A stretch of 64,000 nt of DNA from Pseudomonadota bacterium (GTDB lineage Bacteria; Pseudomonadota; Gammaproteobacteria; Steroidobacterales; Steroidobacteraceae). This document shows positions 16,713 to 26,247 of the stretch, in pieces. The DNA lies in NCBI GenBank assembly GCA_018240525.1, contig JAFEFN010000007.1, positions 1 through 64,000 of the forward strand. Reading direction: 5' to 3'. The notes beneath the pieces are model-generated. The model had not been told where the DNA came from. It saw nothing but the letters and a program-made list of their open reading frames with translations, and made no database searches. Both the position numbers and the translations under genes were made by a program. The stretch's first letter is position 1, and each line of letters starts with the position of its first letter.

Positions 16713-18695
16713 ATGTCCTGCATACGATCCTGGCGGGCCACGGGCGCGGCGCTCGCACTGCTCGCGGGTGCAGCGATGACCCCTGTCGGGGCGGCCGCGC
16801 CGGCGCCGCCGCCGCCCGCCACCCTGCAGGTCGGCCAAGCGAAGCTGCATCATTGCGCCACCGCCGCGCCCTGGTGCGGAACCCTCGAGCGGCCACTCGA
16901 TCCCAGCGGGGTCGTGCCCGGCAAGATTGACGTGTACTTCGAGTACTACCCCCGAGCCGGCGCGGCGGCGCCGGCCGGTACGCTCGTCGCGACCGAAGGG
17001 GGTCCGGGCTTCCCGGCCACCGAGTCTCGCGAGGAGTACCTGGCGCTGTTCGAGCCGCTGCGTGCTACGCGCGACCTCGTCATCATGGACAACCGTGGCA
17101 CGGGGCGTTCCGCTGCCATCGCGTGCACACCGCTGCAGGAAGCCCCGGTGCTGAGCGAGGCCAATATCGGTGCCTGCGGGCGCTCGCTTGGACCCTCGGC
17201 CTCGCTCTACGGCACGGCCCTGGCCGGCGACGACCTCGCCGCGATCCTCGAGGCGCTTGGCACCGGTCCCGTCGACCTGTACGGCGACTCCTACGGGACG
17301 TACTTTGCGCAGACCTTCGCGCTGCGGCACCCGACGCAGCTGCGCTCACTGGTACTCGACGGTGCCTACCCGCTGGATGGCCCGGACTACCCCTGGTATC
17401 CGCACTATGCGCCGGCCATGCGCGAGAAATTCAACCGCGCGTGCGAGCGCTCGCCCGGATGCAGCGGCATCCCCGGCAACTCCATGGAGCACATCGCCCC
17501 GGCCCTGAAACTGCTGCGCGAGAAGCCGTATACCGCGCACGTGCGCACCGCACCCGGCCGGGTCGTGACCTTCAGCGTCAGCGCCAGCCAGCTGGCGACG
17601 GTCATGTTCGGCAGCGCCCCGGCGCTGGCGAGCGTGCGCGAAACCGACGCGGCCGCGCGCGCATACGTCGGCGGGGATCGGGCGCCGCTGCTGCGGCTCA
17701 TGGCGGAGTCCCTGACGGGAGTGGACTCGCGCAGCGCCGACTCGGGTTCGGCTCTGAAGTACAGCGCCGGCCTCGCGGCGGCGGTCAGCTGCGGCGACCC
17801 ACCGCAGATCTTCGACATGTCGTTGCCGCCCAAGGAGCGCATGGTGGCGCGCGATGCCGCCATCGCCCGCCGCGAGTCCAGCGCACCGGAGACCTACGCG
17901 CCATTCACCATCGCCGAGTTCCGGCGCATCCCGCTGGACTACGCCTTCATCGACCAGTGTGCGCAGTGGCCGGTACCGCGCTCACCGCCGGTCGCGCCCG
18001 TGCCAGCCGACGATCCCTACCCGGAAATCCCGGTGCTGGTGGTGTCCGGCGATCTCGACAACATGACCCCGGTGGCCGACGGCGCTGCGGCTGCTGCGCG
18101 CTTCCCGCGCGCGCACCACGTGGTGCTCGCCAATGGCTTCCACGTCAATGCCCTGCCGCACTCGCGCAGCGAGTGCGGCGCGAAGCTGGTGCGGCGCTTC
18201 ATCGAGAACCTGTCGACCGGGGATGACGGCTGCGCGGCGGAGGTTCCCCCGGTGCGCCTGGTGACGAAGTTCGCGCGCACCGCCGCCGAGCTGCCGCCCG
18301 CCCGTGGGATGGCGGACAACGCCGCCGGCGAGCCTGCGCTGCGGGTGGTCACGGCCGCACTGCTGACCAGCGAGGACGTGATCAGTCGTGCGCAGGCACA
18401 GGGGGCGGGCAGCGGCCTCGGCCTGCGCGGCGGCAGCTTCACGGTCGCGGATGCAGCCGGTGGCTACCGCATTGCGCTGGACGAGGTGCGCTGGACTGAG
18501 GACGTGTCCGTCTCGGGGACGGTCGACTGGGCCGGGCGCAGCGGGGCGGTTCGCGGGGTCGTGCGCATCAAGGGGCCCCGGGGAGCCAGCGGCCCGCTCG
18601 AGTTCGAATGGACGGAAGGGGGCGTCCAGCCGCGCGCGACGGTCTCCGGGAAGCTCGGCGGCGAGAGCGTCACCGCCGAAGCGCCGGCGCCCTGA
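16713..18695 (+). CDS. secreted alpha/beta hydrolase, tripeptidyl-aminopeptidase-like
   Basis: About 660 residues from ATG 16713; GTG 16695 in the same frame is an alternative. A signal peptide (residues about 1-28, ending near GAAAPA) is followed by an alpha/beta hydrolase fold. Nucleophile Ser193 is in GDSYG, MDNRGTGRS is the oxyanion region, SGDLDNMTPV gives the acid Asp and NGFHVNA the His. The last 150 residues form an extra beta-rich domain after the hydrolase. TAP-like enzymes release N-terminal peptides or proline residues; activity here is inferred only from fold. Confidence 0.82.
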   Translation: MSCIRSWRATGAALALLAGAAMTPVGAAAPAPPPPATLQVGQAKLHHCATAAPWCGTLERPLDPSGVVPGKIDVYFEYYPRAGAAAPAGTLVATEGGPGFPATESREEYLALFEPLRATRDLVIMDNRGTGRSAAIACTPLQEAPVLSEANIGACGRSLGPSASLYGTALAGDDLAAILEALGTGPVDLYGDSYGTYFAQTFALRHPTQLRSLVLDGAYPLDGPDYPWYPHYAPAMREKFNRACERSPGCSGIPGNSMEHIAPALKLLREKPYTAHVRTAPGRVVTFSVSASQLATVMFGSAPALASVRETDAAARAYVGGDRAPLLRLMAESLTGVDSRSADSGSALKYSAGLAAAVSCGDPPQIFDMSLPPKERMVARDAAIARRESSAPETYAPFTIAEFRRIPLDYAFIDQCAQWPVPRSPPVAPVPADDPYPEIPVLVVSGDLDNMTPVADGAAAAARFPRAHHVVLANGFHVNALPHSRSECGAKLVRRFIENLSTGDDGCAAEVPPVRLVTKFARTAAELPPARGMADNAAGEPALRVVTAALLTSEDVISRAQAQGAGSGLGLRGGSFTVADAAGGYRIALDEVRWTEDVSVSGTVDWAGRSGAVRGVVRIKGPRGASGPLEFEWTEGGVQPRATVSGKLGGESVTAEAPAP

Positions 18696-18716
18696 CAACT
18701 CGCCGCTAAGGGTCCC

Positions 18717-19868
18717 TCAAGGCTCGGCGACATGGCCGCCGATGCGCTCGAGCACGTAACGGCGGATGTCGAGATTGAAGTCTTCCATGGGGGCGTAGTA
18801 GCCGCGCTCGTGCACGCGCGCGCTGATGCCCTGCTGCACCGACTCGCAGATCGACCAGTCCTGCCGGTTCACCAGGTCCCAGAACTCCACGGTGTCCATG
18901 GCATCGAAATCCGGCTTGGCCAGCTCGAACGGTTCGAACAGGAAGTGGCACACGATGTCGGTGCGCGCCGGAGCCCGCGGCTGCAGGATGAAGACGGCCG
19001 CATGGTCGCAGGCCAGGCTGACGAACAGGTTGGGGTAGACCAGCTCGCCCTTGTGGCGCACCTGCTCGTCCGCATTGAGCCCCGGGAAGGCGCGGCGCTT
19101 GGTGGTGCCGGAGCTGGTAAAGGTGTAGGCGCCTTCGCGGTGCGGTATGCCGCGCATCCAGTCGAGACCCGATCCCCCGCGGTCCCGGAACGCCGGCACC
19201 ACGGCGCACAGCTCCGGGTGCACGCCGGCGCAGTGATAGCACTCGTTGTAGTTCTCGCAGATCACCTTCCAGTTTGCCGCTACCTCGTAGCGGATGGTGT
19301 GACCGATGCGGAGGTCCGCGAGCGGGTAGCGCGCGACGCGCTCCGGGATCCCGGCGATCTGCTGGGCCAGGGTGCTGGCCTTGGCAGGCGTCAGGTTCAG
19401 GAAGATGAATCCACCCCAGGTCTCGAGCCCGACCGGGTAAAGAGCGAACAGCGACTTGTCGAAGCCGGCCTCACCGGCCAGGTACGGCGCCGCGATGAGG
19501 CGGCCGTCGAAGTCATAGGTCCACTGATGGTAGGGGCAGGTGATGCGCCCGGCGGCGATGCCGCCTGAGAGCGGCGGAGGGGTGCCCGGGCCGGCCTCGC
19601 GGCACAGCCGCGACCCGCGGTGCCGGCATACGTTGTAGAAGGCACGCAGCACGCCCTCGCGGTTGCGCACCAGCAAGATGCTCTCGCCGAGGATGTCCAG
19701 CACGCGGTAGGCGCCGGGCTCCTTCAGTTCCTCGTCACGGCCGACGCAGACCCACTCACGGCAGAAAATGCGTTCCTTCTCGACCGCGAACACGCTCTCC
19801 GAGCGGTACCAGGTGGAGGGCAGCGTGGGCTCGAGTCCCCCCAGGCGGGGTGCGAGGGGAGCGCTCAT
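18717..19868 (-). CDS. Rieske-type oxygenase alpha subunit, glycine betaine/stachydrine demethylase-like
   Basis: 383 residues from ATG 19868, which overlaps the upstream flavoprotein stop by four bases. Rieske ligands are Cys81-x-His83 and Cys111-x-x-His114. The gap between pairs is 27 residues, about ten more than usual, because of a Pro/Gly-rich insertion. The catalytic iron site ENYNECYHCAGVHPEL (about 205-220) is of the choline monooxygenase/GbcA/Stc2 type, with a likely Asp near FNLDIRRY. The family oxidatively demethylates quaternary amines. No reductase gene is adjacent. Coupling to a trimethylamine-dehydrogenase-like enzyme supports stepwise N-demethylation of glycine betaine or a relative. 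Confidence 0.82.
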   Translation of the reverse strand: MSAPLAPRLGGLEPTLPSTWYRSESVFAVEKERIFCREWVCVGRDEELKEPGAYRVLDILGESILLVRNREGVLRAFYNVCRHRGSRLCREAGPGTPPPLSGGIAAGRITCPYHQWTYDFDGRLIAAPYLAGEAGFDKSLFALYPVGLETWGGFIFLNLTPAKASTLAQQIAGIPERVARYPLADLRIGHTIRYEVAANWKVICENYNECYHCAGVHPELCAVVPAFRDRGGSGLDWMRGIPHREGAYTFTSSGTTKRRAFPGLNADEQVRHKGELVYPNLFVSLACDHAAVFILQPRAPARTDIVCHFLFEPFELAKPDFDAMDTVEFWDLVNRQDWSICESVQQGISARVHERGYYAPMEDFNLDIRRYVLERIGGHVAEP

Positions 19869-21973
19869 GCGAGGTCCGCCGTCTCCGCCGGCTCGGATGC
19901 GGCCGGGCGCCGGTTGAGCGGCGCGTCGCGGCGGTAGGCGATGCTCTCGGCGTCCGCGTCCATTTCCTCCGCATAACGCCGGCCGCTGTACACCGCGTGC
20001 ACGATGGCGCCCGGGGCCAGGGCGTCGCCGATGCGGGTCACCGAGCGGATGCCGGCGCTCTTCAGGTCCGCCTCGCGCCGCCCGAGTTCCGAGTACAGGC
20101 CATCGGCTGCGAAGCGCGCGCCAACGATGACCAGCGAGCGGCACGGCAGCCGCCGCTCCGCGTTCGTGAACTGGTTGGACAGGGTGACCTCGCCCGGCGT
20201 GAACGCGGTGACGCGCGTCAGCGTATGCAGCGCGATGTCGTTCGCGGCCAGCATGCGGTGCACCTGGGGCTGCTCGTTGCTCATGATGGTCCAGGCCGAG
20301 GCGTGGCCGGCGGGCGTAACGTAGGTGACAGGCGCGGTCGATTTTGCCAGGTGCTCGGCGAGCACCCCGCCCATGTAGTAGTTGTCGTAGTCGTAGACCA
20401 CTACCGGGCCTTCGATCGTCGTCCCCGCGGCGATGTCATCCGGGGTGTAAACCCCGGGCCCGTCCAGCATGCCGACTGGGATCTCGAGCGGCGAATACAG
20501 CAGGCGAGCCCAGCGCGAGCCGGTGGCGATGACCACGTGGGTGTTGCCGAGTTCGAGGATCTCCGCGGCGGAAAGGCGGTTGCCGCGGTAGATGCTCACG
20601 TTGTCGAGCTTCTGAATCTGGCCCCGGCGCCACTCGAGCACCCGTCCCCAGGCGGCCAGGCCGGGCAGGCGCGTCTCGAAGCGCAGGCGGCCGCCGATCT
20701 CGTCGGCGGCCTCGGCCACGTTCACCTGGTAGCCGCGCCGACCCAGCGACAGCGCGCACTCAAGACCCGCCGGTCCTGCGCCGACGATCAGGACGGAGGC
20801 GTCGCTGCCAGCGCGTGCGATGCGCTCGGGATGCCAGCCGCGGCGCCACTCCTCGCCGATGGTGGGGTTCTGCGTGCAGCGGACCGGCACGCCGTCGTGC
20901 CAGCTGGAAATGCAGATGTTGCAGCCGATGCACTCGCGGATGTCCTGTTCGCGGCCCTCGTCGATCTTGCGGGGCAGGAAGGGATCGGCGATCGAGGGGC
21001 GTGCGCCGCCGATCAGGTCGAGCACGCCACGCCTGATCTGCCCGACCATGGTGTCCGGCGAGGTGAAGCGCCCGACGCCCACCACCGGCTTGCTGGTGAT
21101 CTTCTTGACGAACTCGATCACCGGCTCGTGCGTGCCCTCGGCCGAGAATCGCGACGGCGAACAGTCCGTGGGCGAGGAGTCCATCTTGACGTCCCATAGG
21201 TCCGGAACTTCTGCGAGCAGCTGCACCACCTCATGCGCCTCGGAGGCAGCCGCTACGCTTGGCCGCGCGCGCAGTTCCTCGAGGCTGATGCGCAGCGCGA
21301 CCGCACAGGTGCCGCCGGCCGCTTCGTGCGTCACTTCCAGCAGCTGGCGCACGATGCGCACGCGATTGGCGACGCTGCCGCCGTATTCGTCCGTGCGTTG
21401 GTTCCACTCCGACAGCAAAAACTCGTAGGGCAGGTAGCCCATACCGGCATAGACATACAGGATGTCGAAGCCGGCGCGCCGCGCCCTGCGGGCCGCTTCC
21501 TTCTGCGATGCCAGCAGCTGGCGGATGTCGCGGGCGTCCATGGCACGAGGGCGCTGGTTACCCATGAAGTTCACGTGCGTCGCCATCCAGGAAGTCCCCG
21601 ACGGCGACATCGGCGGCATGCGGCTGGTGCGGTTCATCACCGAGCCGCCCCCATGCCACAGCTCAATGCCGGCGAGCGCGCCCTGGCGGTGCACCGCTTC
21701 GGTCATGAGAGCATGCGAGCGGATGTCATCCTCGTCCCACAGGGTTGCGAAGGGCAGCGGCGCATCATCAGAGCTCGGATCGATGGAGACGTAGCCGGAG
21801 CACACCACGCCCCAGCCCCCCTCCGCCTTGGTCTCGCGGAACTTCGCGCGCATGTGCGGCATGGCGTTGGTCATGCCAGCCGCATGCGGCACCGCGTAGA
21901 AGCGGTTGCGCGCCGTGACCGGCCCGATTCTGACGGGCTCGAAGAGGATGTCGTACCGCGGGTTGCGCGCCAT
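19865..21973 (-). CDS. trimethylamine-dehydrogenase-like iron-sulfur flavoprotein (DgcA/StcD-like demethylase)
   Basis: A 702-residue enzyme. An old-yellow-enzyme TIM barrel binds FMN (1-345), a 4Fe-4S cluster sits at Cys348, Cys351, Cys354 and Cys366, and an ADP-binding domain starts with GAGPAG at 398-403. By comparison with trimethylamine dehydrogenase from memory, the aromatic cage for the methylated ammonium is kept (Tyr61, Trp260, Trp358), but the Cys that links FMN covalently is replaced (VPHA, residue 31). Close functional relatives are dimethylglycine demethylase DgcA and N-methylproline demethylase StcD. It is coupled to the Rieske oxygenase, so it likely takes the second demethylation. 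Divergent from the M14 gene. Confidence 0.85.
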   Translation of the reverse strand: MARNPRYDILFEPVRIGPVTARNRFYAVPHAAGMTNAMPHMRAKFRETKAEGGWGVVCSGYVSIDPSSDDAPLPFATLWDEDDIRSHALMTEAVHRQGALAGIELWHGGGSVMNRTSRMPPMSPSGTSWMATHVNFMGNQRPRAMDARDIRQLLASQKEAARRARRAGFDILYVYAGMGYLPYEFLLSEWNQRTDEYGGSVANRVRIVRQLLEVTHEAAGGTCAVALRISLEELRARPSVAAASEAHEVVQLLAEVPDLWDVKMDSSPTDCSPSRFSAEGTHEPVIEFVKKITSKPVVGVGRFTSPDTMVGQIRRGVLDLIGGARPSIADPFLPRKIDEGREQDIRECIGCNICISSWHDGVPVRCTQNPTIGEEWRRGWHPERIARAGSDASVLIVGAGPAGLECALSLGRRGYQVNVAEAADEIGGRLRFETRLPGLAAWGRVLEWRRGQIQKLDNVSIYRGNRLSAAEILELGNTHVVIATGSRWARLLYSPLEIPVGMLDGPGVYTPDDIAAGTTIEGPVVVYDYDNYYMGGVLAEHLAKSTAPVTYVTPAGHASAWTIMSNEQPQVHRMLAANDIALHTLTRVTAFTPGEVTLSNQFTNAERRLPCRSLVIVGARFAADGLYSELGRREADLKSAGIRSVTRIGDALAPGAIVHAVYSGRRYAEEMDADAESIAYRRDAPLNRRPAASEPAETADLA

Positions 21974-22141
21974 AGAGGGTCCACTGGGAAGGTGTGCCGG
22001 CCTTGTGGCGGCGCTTGCCCGGCGAGTCTGCCCGCGGGCGGGCGGATGTTCAATAACCTCGCGGTCGGCGCGATTCTACGCGCTTGGGGATGGTGTTTCG
22101 TGCACACTCGCGCTACCCATCCTGGAAGGAAGTGGTGCCAG

Positions 22142-24958
22142 TTGATCTCGCGAACCCGCATGCTGCTTGCCGCGCTGTCCTTCGCTGCACTGGTCTCGGT
22201 CGCGGCCAACGCCCAGGGGATCGCCCCGGACACGGCCGAGCCGGGCTCGGTCGAGGAGATCGCCAGTGACACCACGGAGGCGCGCTTCCTCTCGCCCTGG
22301 GTCTCCTATCTGCCGGCCTCGGAGACCGTCGTCTCGCCGCGCACCTTCCTGCATCGCATCCCTGGCGCGCCGGGCGAACTGGTCAAGTCTGGCCAGGCCT
22401 ACGCCTACGCGCGCGCGCTGGCCGGTTCTTCGCCGCGCGTACGGGTCTTCACGATCGGCCGCTCGGAGGAGGGTCGCGAGATCATCCTGATTGCCATCGC
22501 GGACGAGAAGGGCATCCAGGACCTGGAGCATCTGCGGGCGGTGACTGCGGCGCTCGCCGATCCGCGTAAGACCGATGCGGCCACGGCCGAACAGCTGGTG
22601 GCCGCCGGTCGCCCGATCTACTACATCAATGCCGGGCTGCACTCGGATGAGTCCGGCTCGACCGAGTCGTCGCTCGAACTCGCCTACCGACTGGCGGTGT
22701 CCGAGCAGCCCATGATCCGGCGCATCCGCGAGAACGTAGTGGTCCTCATCAACCCGGTGGCCAATCCGGACGGCCGCGACAAGCAGGTCGAATGGTTCTA
22801 TCGCTACCTCAAGGGCAAGACGGAGCTCGAAAAACTACCGCGCCAGGCCCCGCCGTACTGGTCGAAGTACGCCTACGTGGACATCAACCGCGACGCTCAC
22901 CAGATCGTGCACGAGACCACCAAGGCGGTGTACCGCATGTTCTGGGACTGGCACCCCCAGATGGTCCACGACATGCACGAGTCGGTGGCGCTGCTCATCA
23001 CCTGGAACGGCACCGGGCCGATCAACGAGCACGTCGACCCGATCACCTACGCGGAGCGTCTGGAACTGAGCTTCCACGAAGTGCAGACCATGACCAGCCT
23101 GGGCATGCCCGGGGTTTGGACCTGGAACTTCGGCGACGACTTTGCGCACCTGTACCTGGACGCGATCGGCACCAACCACAACTCCGACGGCCGCGGCTAC
23201 GAGACCTTCGGCAATGGCACCGCAGAGACCTTGCGGCCCGATCAGCCCGGGCACGAGGTGTCAGTCGAATGGTTCCGGCCCCTGCCGCCACCGCCGCAGA
23301 AGAGCTTCCTCTGGTCGGCGCGCGACAACGTCAACTACAACGAGACGGCGCTGCTGGCCGCGCTGGACGACACCGCACAACAGTCGAAGGCCTTCCTGCG
23401 CAACTACTACCTGAAGGGGCTGCATTCTTATACGCGCGGAATGGAGCAGGCGCCGTACGGCATCGTCATACCCGACGGGCAGGGAGACCCGGAGCGGGTG
23501 GCGCAGATGGTGTCGCGCCTGCGCGCCCTCGGCATCGAGGTGCACCGTGCGACCGCTCCCTTCTCGATCAAGGAGGGCTCCTATCCGGCGGGTACCTACG
23601 TGGTCCGCCTCGACCAGCCGTACCGCGACTATGCGGTCGACCTGCTCACGCCGCAGGACTTCCCCAAGGACTACTTCGCCGAGGCCTACGATGATGTCTC
23701 CTGGGAGCTGCCCGCCCACTACCACCTGAACGTCGTGCCCAGCGCCGACCCCCAGGTCCGCTCGGCACCGCTTGCCCTGCTGACCGCGGATCCGCAGGTC
23801 AGTGGCCAGGTGGCCGGCGATGGTCCGGTGTTCCTGCTGCGAGATACCGGGCAGGAGGGCCTGCTCGAGGCGCGGTTCGCGCTGTCGAAGTTCAAGGTGC
23901 AGGTGGCCGAACGCGCATTCACCGTTGCCGGCACGGAGTATCCGGCCGGCTCGTGGATCCTGCCGGCGCAGGCGGGGCTGGCGAGCGCCGTTCACGCGCT
24001 CGCCGGTCGCCTCGGGCTGGACTTCCTCAGCACCGGCTCGCTCCCCGAAGTGAAGCGCCACGAGACGCCGGTACCGCGCCTGGGCCTGTGGGTCCCCTGG
24101 GCGGATACCGACACCATCGGCTGGGCCCGCTACACGCTGGACCAGCGGCACATCCCGTACGCGTACGTGCGCGACGAGGACGTGCGCGCCGGCAAGCTGA
24201 AGGAAAAGTACGACGTCCTGCTGTACGGGCACGTCGACCTCGAACTCGCCGAGCAGATCGAAGGGCTCTACAAGTCCTGGGGGCCGATGGCGTTCAAGAA
24301 GACCAGCGCGACCCCCAGCCTGGGCACGCCGGCCTCCTCGGATGACATCACCGGCGGCATCGGCTACAGCGGTCTCGCCGAGCTGCAGAAATTCGTCGAC
24401 TCCGGCGGGCTGTTCATTACCCTCGGCAACGGCACCATGCTCGCGCTGGAGGGCGGCCTTGTGCGCGGGGTGCGCCGCGAATCCGGCGGGGTGCCGCGCA
24501 CCTCCGGTGGCGGAGGCGCCTCGGCGGCGGCCTCGCAGAACGCCGAGACCAAGACCCCGGGGTCGCACGTGCGCGTGTCCTTCGCTCGCCCGGACCATCC
24601 CATCGCCTATGGGTACGCACCGCGCACGTACGTGTTCCGCCAGAATTTCGCGCTCTATTCCCTGCCGCGCACCTGGCTGCGCATGGCCTACTGCACGGTG
24701 TGCCTGGATGGTCCGGTCGACCTCAGCAGCATCGTGCTTGAGTGGGGTGACCGCGATGGCGCCCCCTTCGTGGTCAGCGGCCAGGCGTGGGGCGAGTCGA
24801 ACCTCGTAGGGCACGGCGCGATCATGGATTTCCACGTCGGACGCGGGCATGTCATCACGTACAACTTCAACCCGCTGCACCGGGACCTGAACCGAGGAGA
24901 CGAACGGTTGTTGTGGAACGCGCTCATCAACTGGCAGGCGATACTGGCGGCACCGTAG
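22142..24958 (+). CDS. large secreted M14 zinc carboxypeptidase
   Basis: 938 residues from TTG 22142, chosen because GGAAGGAAG lies upstream at the right distance and residues 1-25 make a good signal peptide ending near ANAQG; ATG 22160 is an alternative. The frame stays open far upstream but that part is antisense to the flavoprotein gene. The M14 zinc motif HxxE is His167-Glu170, and PVANPDGR and INRDAHQ segments follow. The C-terminal half (about 600-938) contains an extra GATase-like/beta-rich portion seen in large M14 proteins of gammaproteobacteria. A periplasmic or outer-envelope peptidase is likely. Confidence 0.85.
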   Translation: MISRTRMLLAALSFAALVSVAANAQGIAPDTAEPGSVEEIASDTTEARFLSPWVSYLPASETVVSPRTFLHRIPGAPGELVKSGQAYAYARALAGSSPRVRVFTIGRSEEGREIILIAIADEKGIQDLEHLRAVTAALADPRKTDAATAEQLVAAGRPIYYINAGLHSDESGSTESSLELAYRLAVSEQPMIRRIRENVVVLINPVANPDGRDKQVEWFYRYLKGKTELEKLPRQAPPYWSKYAYVDINRDAHQIVHETTKAVYRMFWDWHPQMVHDMHESVALLITWNGTGPINEHVDPITYAERLELSFHEVQTMTSLGMPGVWTWNFGDDFAHLYLDAIGTNHNSDGRGYETFGNGTAETLRPDQPGHEVSVEWFRPLPPPPQKSFLWSARDNVNYNETALLAALDDTAQQSKAFLRNYYLKGLHSYTRGMEQAPYGIVIPDGQGDPERVAQMVSRLRALGIEVHRATAPFSIKEGSYPAGTYVVRLDQPYRDYAVDLLTPQDFPKDYFAEAYDDVSWELPAHYHLNVVPSADPQVRSAPLALLTADPQVSGQVAGDGPVFLLRDTGQEGLLEARFALSKFKVQVAERAFTVAGTEYPAGSWILPAQAGLASAVHALAGRLGLDFLSTGSLPEVKRHETPVPRLGLWVPWADTDTIGWARYTLDQRHIPYAYVRDEDVRAGKLKEKYDVLLYGHVDLELAEQIEGLYKSWGPMAFKKTSATPSLGTPASSDDITGGIGYSGLAELQKFVDSGGLFITLGNGTMLALEGGLVRGVRRESGGVPRTSGGGGASAAASQNAETKTPGSHVRVSFARPDHPIAYGYAPRTYVFRQNFALYSLPRTWLRMAYCTVCLDGPVDLSSIVLEWGDRDGAPFVVSGQAWGESNLVGHGAIMDFHVGRGHVITYNFNPLHRDLNRGDERLLWNALINWQAILAAP

Positions 24959-24971
24959 CCAGCCGGCCGGT

Positions 24972-25631
24972 TCAGTGCCCGACGGGCCTGGCCAGCGAGG
25001 CGCCCAGGTAGCAACCGAACTCCTTGACGAAGTCCACGGACACGCGTGCGTGGACCTTACCCTGACGGTCCAGCAGCTGTGCCTCGTCCTCGTGCGGCAC
25101 GACCGCGCCGTGCCACACGTTGGGATGTATGTAGACCCCGCAGCTGCCATCGCACCAGAACGTGACGAACTGCTCGGGCGTCACGTCGTCACCGGGCAGT
25201 GCCAGCGGCACGACGAAACTCTGACCATTGATGGGGTAGAACAGCTGGCCGCCATCGGGATGATAGTTGGCGCGCCAGATCAGGGCCTTCTCGCGTGCCT
25301 TTCCCTTGCCGGCAGCGGTGGCCTGCTCCGGCCACGTGCTCCAGCCGAACAAATAGCTGTCGCCGACCGCGTTGTTGCGTGCATAGAGGGTCTCGCCACG
25401 CCACGAGAACTCGAAGATGCCCTCCGCAATGCCTCCCTGGTTGCCGGAGTTTGCATCGATGGGCCGCCGTCCCTGGGCTGGCCACGTGACGATCTCGATG
25501 GGGAAGCTCTTCGGGTCCTGGACCAGGCACCCGTAACCCTTGAGGGTCTCGGCATTCGCGGCTCGCAGGGGCGTGTCGTGAACGCGGCGCGCGCCGGTCG
25601 AAGGAGTGTAGGTGATGTGGCTTAGATCCAT
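24972..25631 (-). CDS. ureidoglycolate lyase (AllA)-like cupin
   Basis: 219 residues. The C-terminal part (about 130-200) resembles the ureidoglycolate lyase family: a NGQSFVVPLALPGDD strand followed by GVYIHPNVWHGAVVP, where His residues would bind metal. AllA proteins are usually about 160-170 residues, so this one carries an extra N-terminal segment. It follows the TmpB-like gene by 64 bases on the same strand and may be the last gene of that operon. No other purine or allantoin gene is nearby, so a role tied to the phosphonate genes is possible but unproved. Confidence 0.6.
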   Translation of the reverse strand: MDLSHITYTPSTGARRVHDTPLRAANAETLKGYGCLVQDPKSFPIEIVTWPAQGRRPIDANSGNQGGIAEGIFEFSWRGETLYARNNAVGDSYLFGWSTWPEQATAAGKGKAREKALIWRANYHPDGGQLFYPINGQSFVVPLALPGDDVTPEQFVTFWCDGSCGVYIHPNVWHGAVVPHEDEAQLLDRQGKVHARVSVDFVKEFGCYLGASLARPVGH

Positions 25632-25695
25632 TCTGTGAGCTTCCTGTTCGAGCGCGTTACCTGGAGGCGAACGTTCCTGCGCACGTCCGCCGCCG

Positions 25696-26247
25696 TCAGC
25701 TTGCCGGGCGCGACAGGGCGGTAATCAGCGGGACGTAGTCGCTCATGGTGGCGGTCTTAAGACCAGCCACCTTGCCCTGATCGTCCCAGCGCCGCACCCG
25801 AACCGCCTCCTGGTGATACGGCTCGGCTTCAAAGCGCGCGACCTCGCGTTCGTTCATCGGCCCGCCCTGCAGCCCGAGCGTATGCACCGAGGCAGGGCTG
25901 AGCAGCCTGAAGTAGCCGGCGTCGGTCGCGCACAGGTAGCGCTTCGCAGGGACGTGCAGTCGGACAGCCTCGGAGACCTCGGGGCCAAAGCGCCGCGCCA
26001 GCCAGCGTGCACCCACCTCCTCGTGGCGCGCGTCCGAGCGCCAGTCCTCAATCGCGTCCGGAACGTCCTCGAGCAGGTGTCCGACGTCGTGCAGCAACGC
26101 GGCCAGCACGAGCGGCTCGGGCGCACGCTCAATCTGCGCAAAGTGTGCCGCCTGTAAGCCGTGCTCGGTCATCGACACCCGTTCGCCGAAATAGGCACCC
26201 GCGCCGCGGGCGGCGTACACCCGGAGTATTTCCTCTGCGAGAGTCAT
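25696..26247 (-). CDS. tmpB: HD-domain diiron oxygenase, TmpB/PhnZ-like
   Basis: 183 residues. The HD-domain iron ligands can be placed at His29, His53-Asp54, His75, His98 and Asp155. Their spacing follows PhnZ as I recall it (34, 58, 59, 80, 104, 161), and the substrate-gating Tyr/Glu pair is also kept (Tyr19, Glu22 in YFGE). This mixed-valent diiron family cleaves the C-P bond of a 2-amino-1-hydroxyethylphosphonate, releasing phosphate; TmpB acts on the trimethylated form and yields glycine betaine. The start overlaps the stop of a TmpA-like dioxygenase by four bases, the partner that makes the hydroxylated substrate. TmpB is preferred over PhnZ because of that partner. Confidence 0.75.
   Translation of the reverse strand: MTLAEEILRVYAARGAGAYFGERVSMTEHGLQAAHFAQIERAPEPLVLAALLHDVGHLLEDVPDAIEDWRSDARHEEVGARWLARRFGPEVSEAVRLHVPAKRYLCATDAGYFRLLSPASVHTLGLQGGPMNEREVARFEAEPYHQEAVRVRRWDDQGKVAGLKTATMSDYVPLITALSRPAS

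Noticed and set aside
21233..22141. N-terminal extension of the M14 peptidase frame
   Set aside because: It runs antisense to the flavoprotein gene; a signal peptide and ribosome site mark the true start near 22142.
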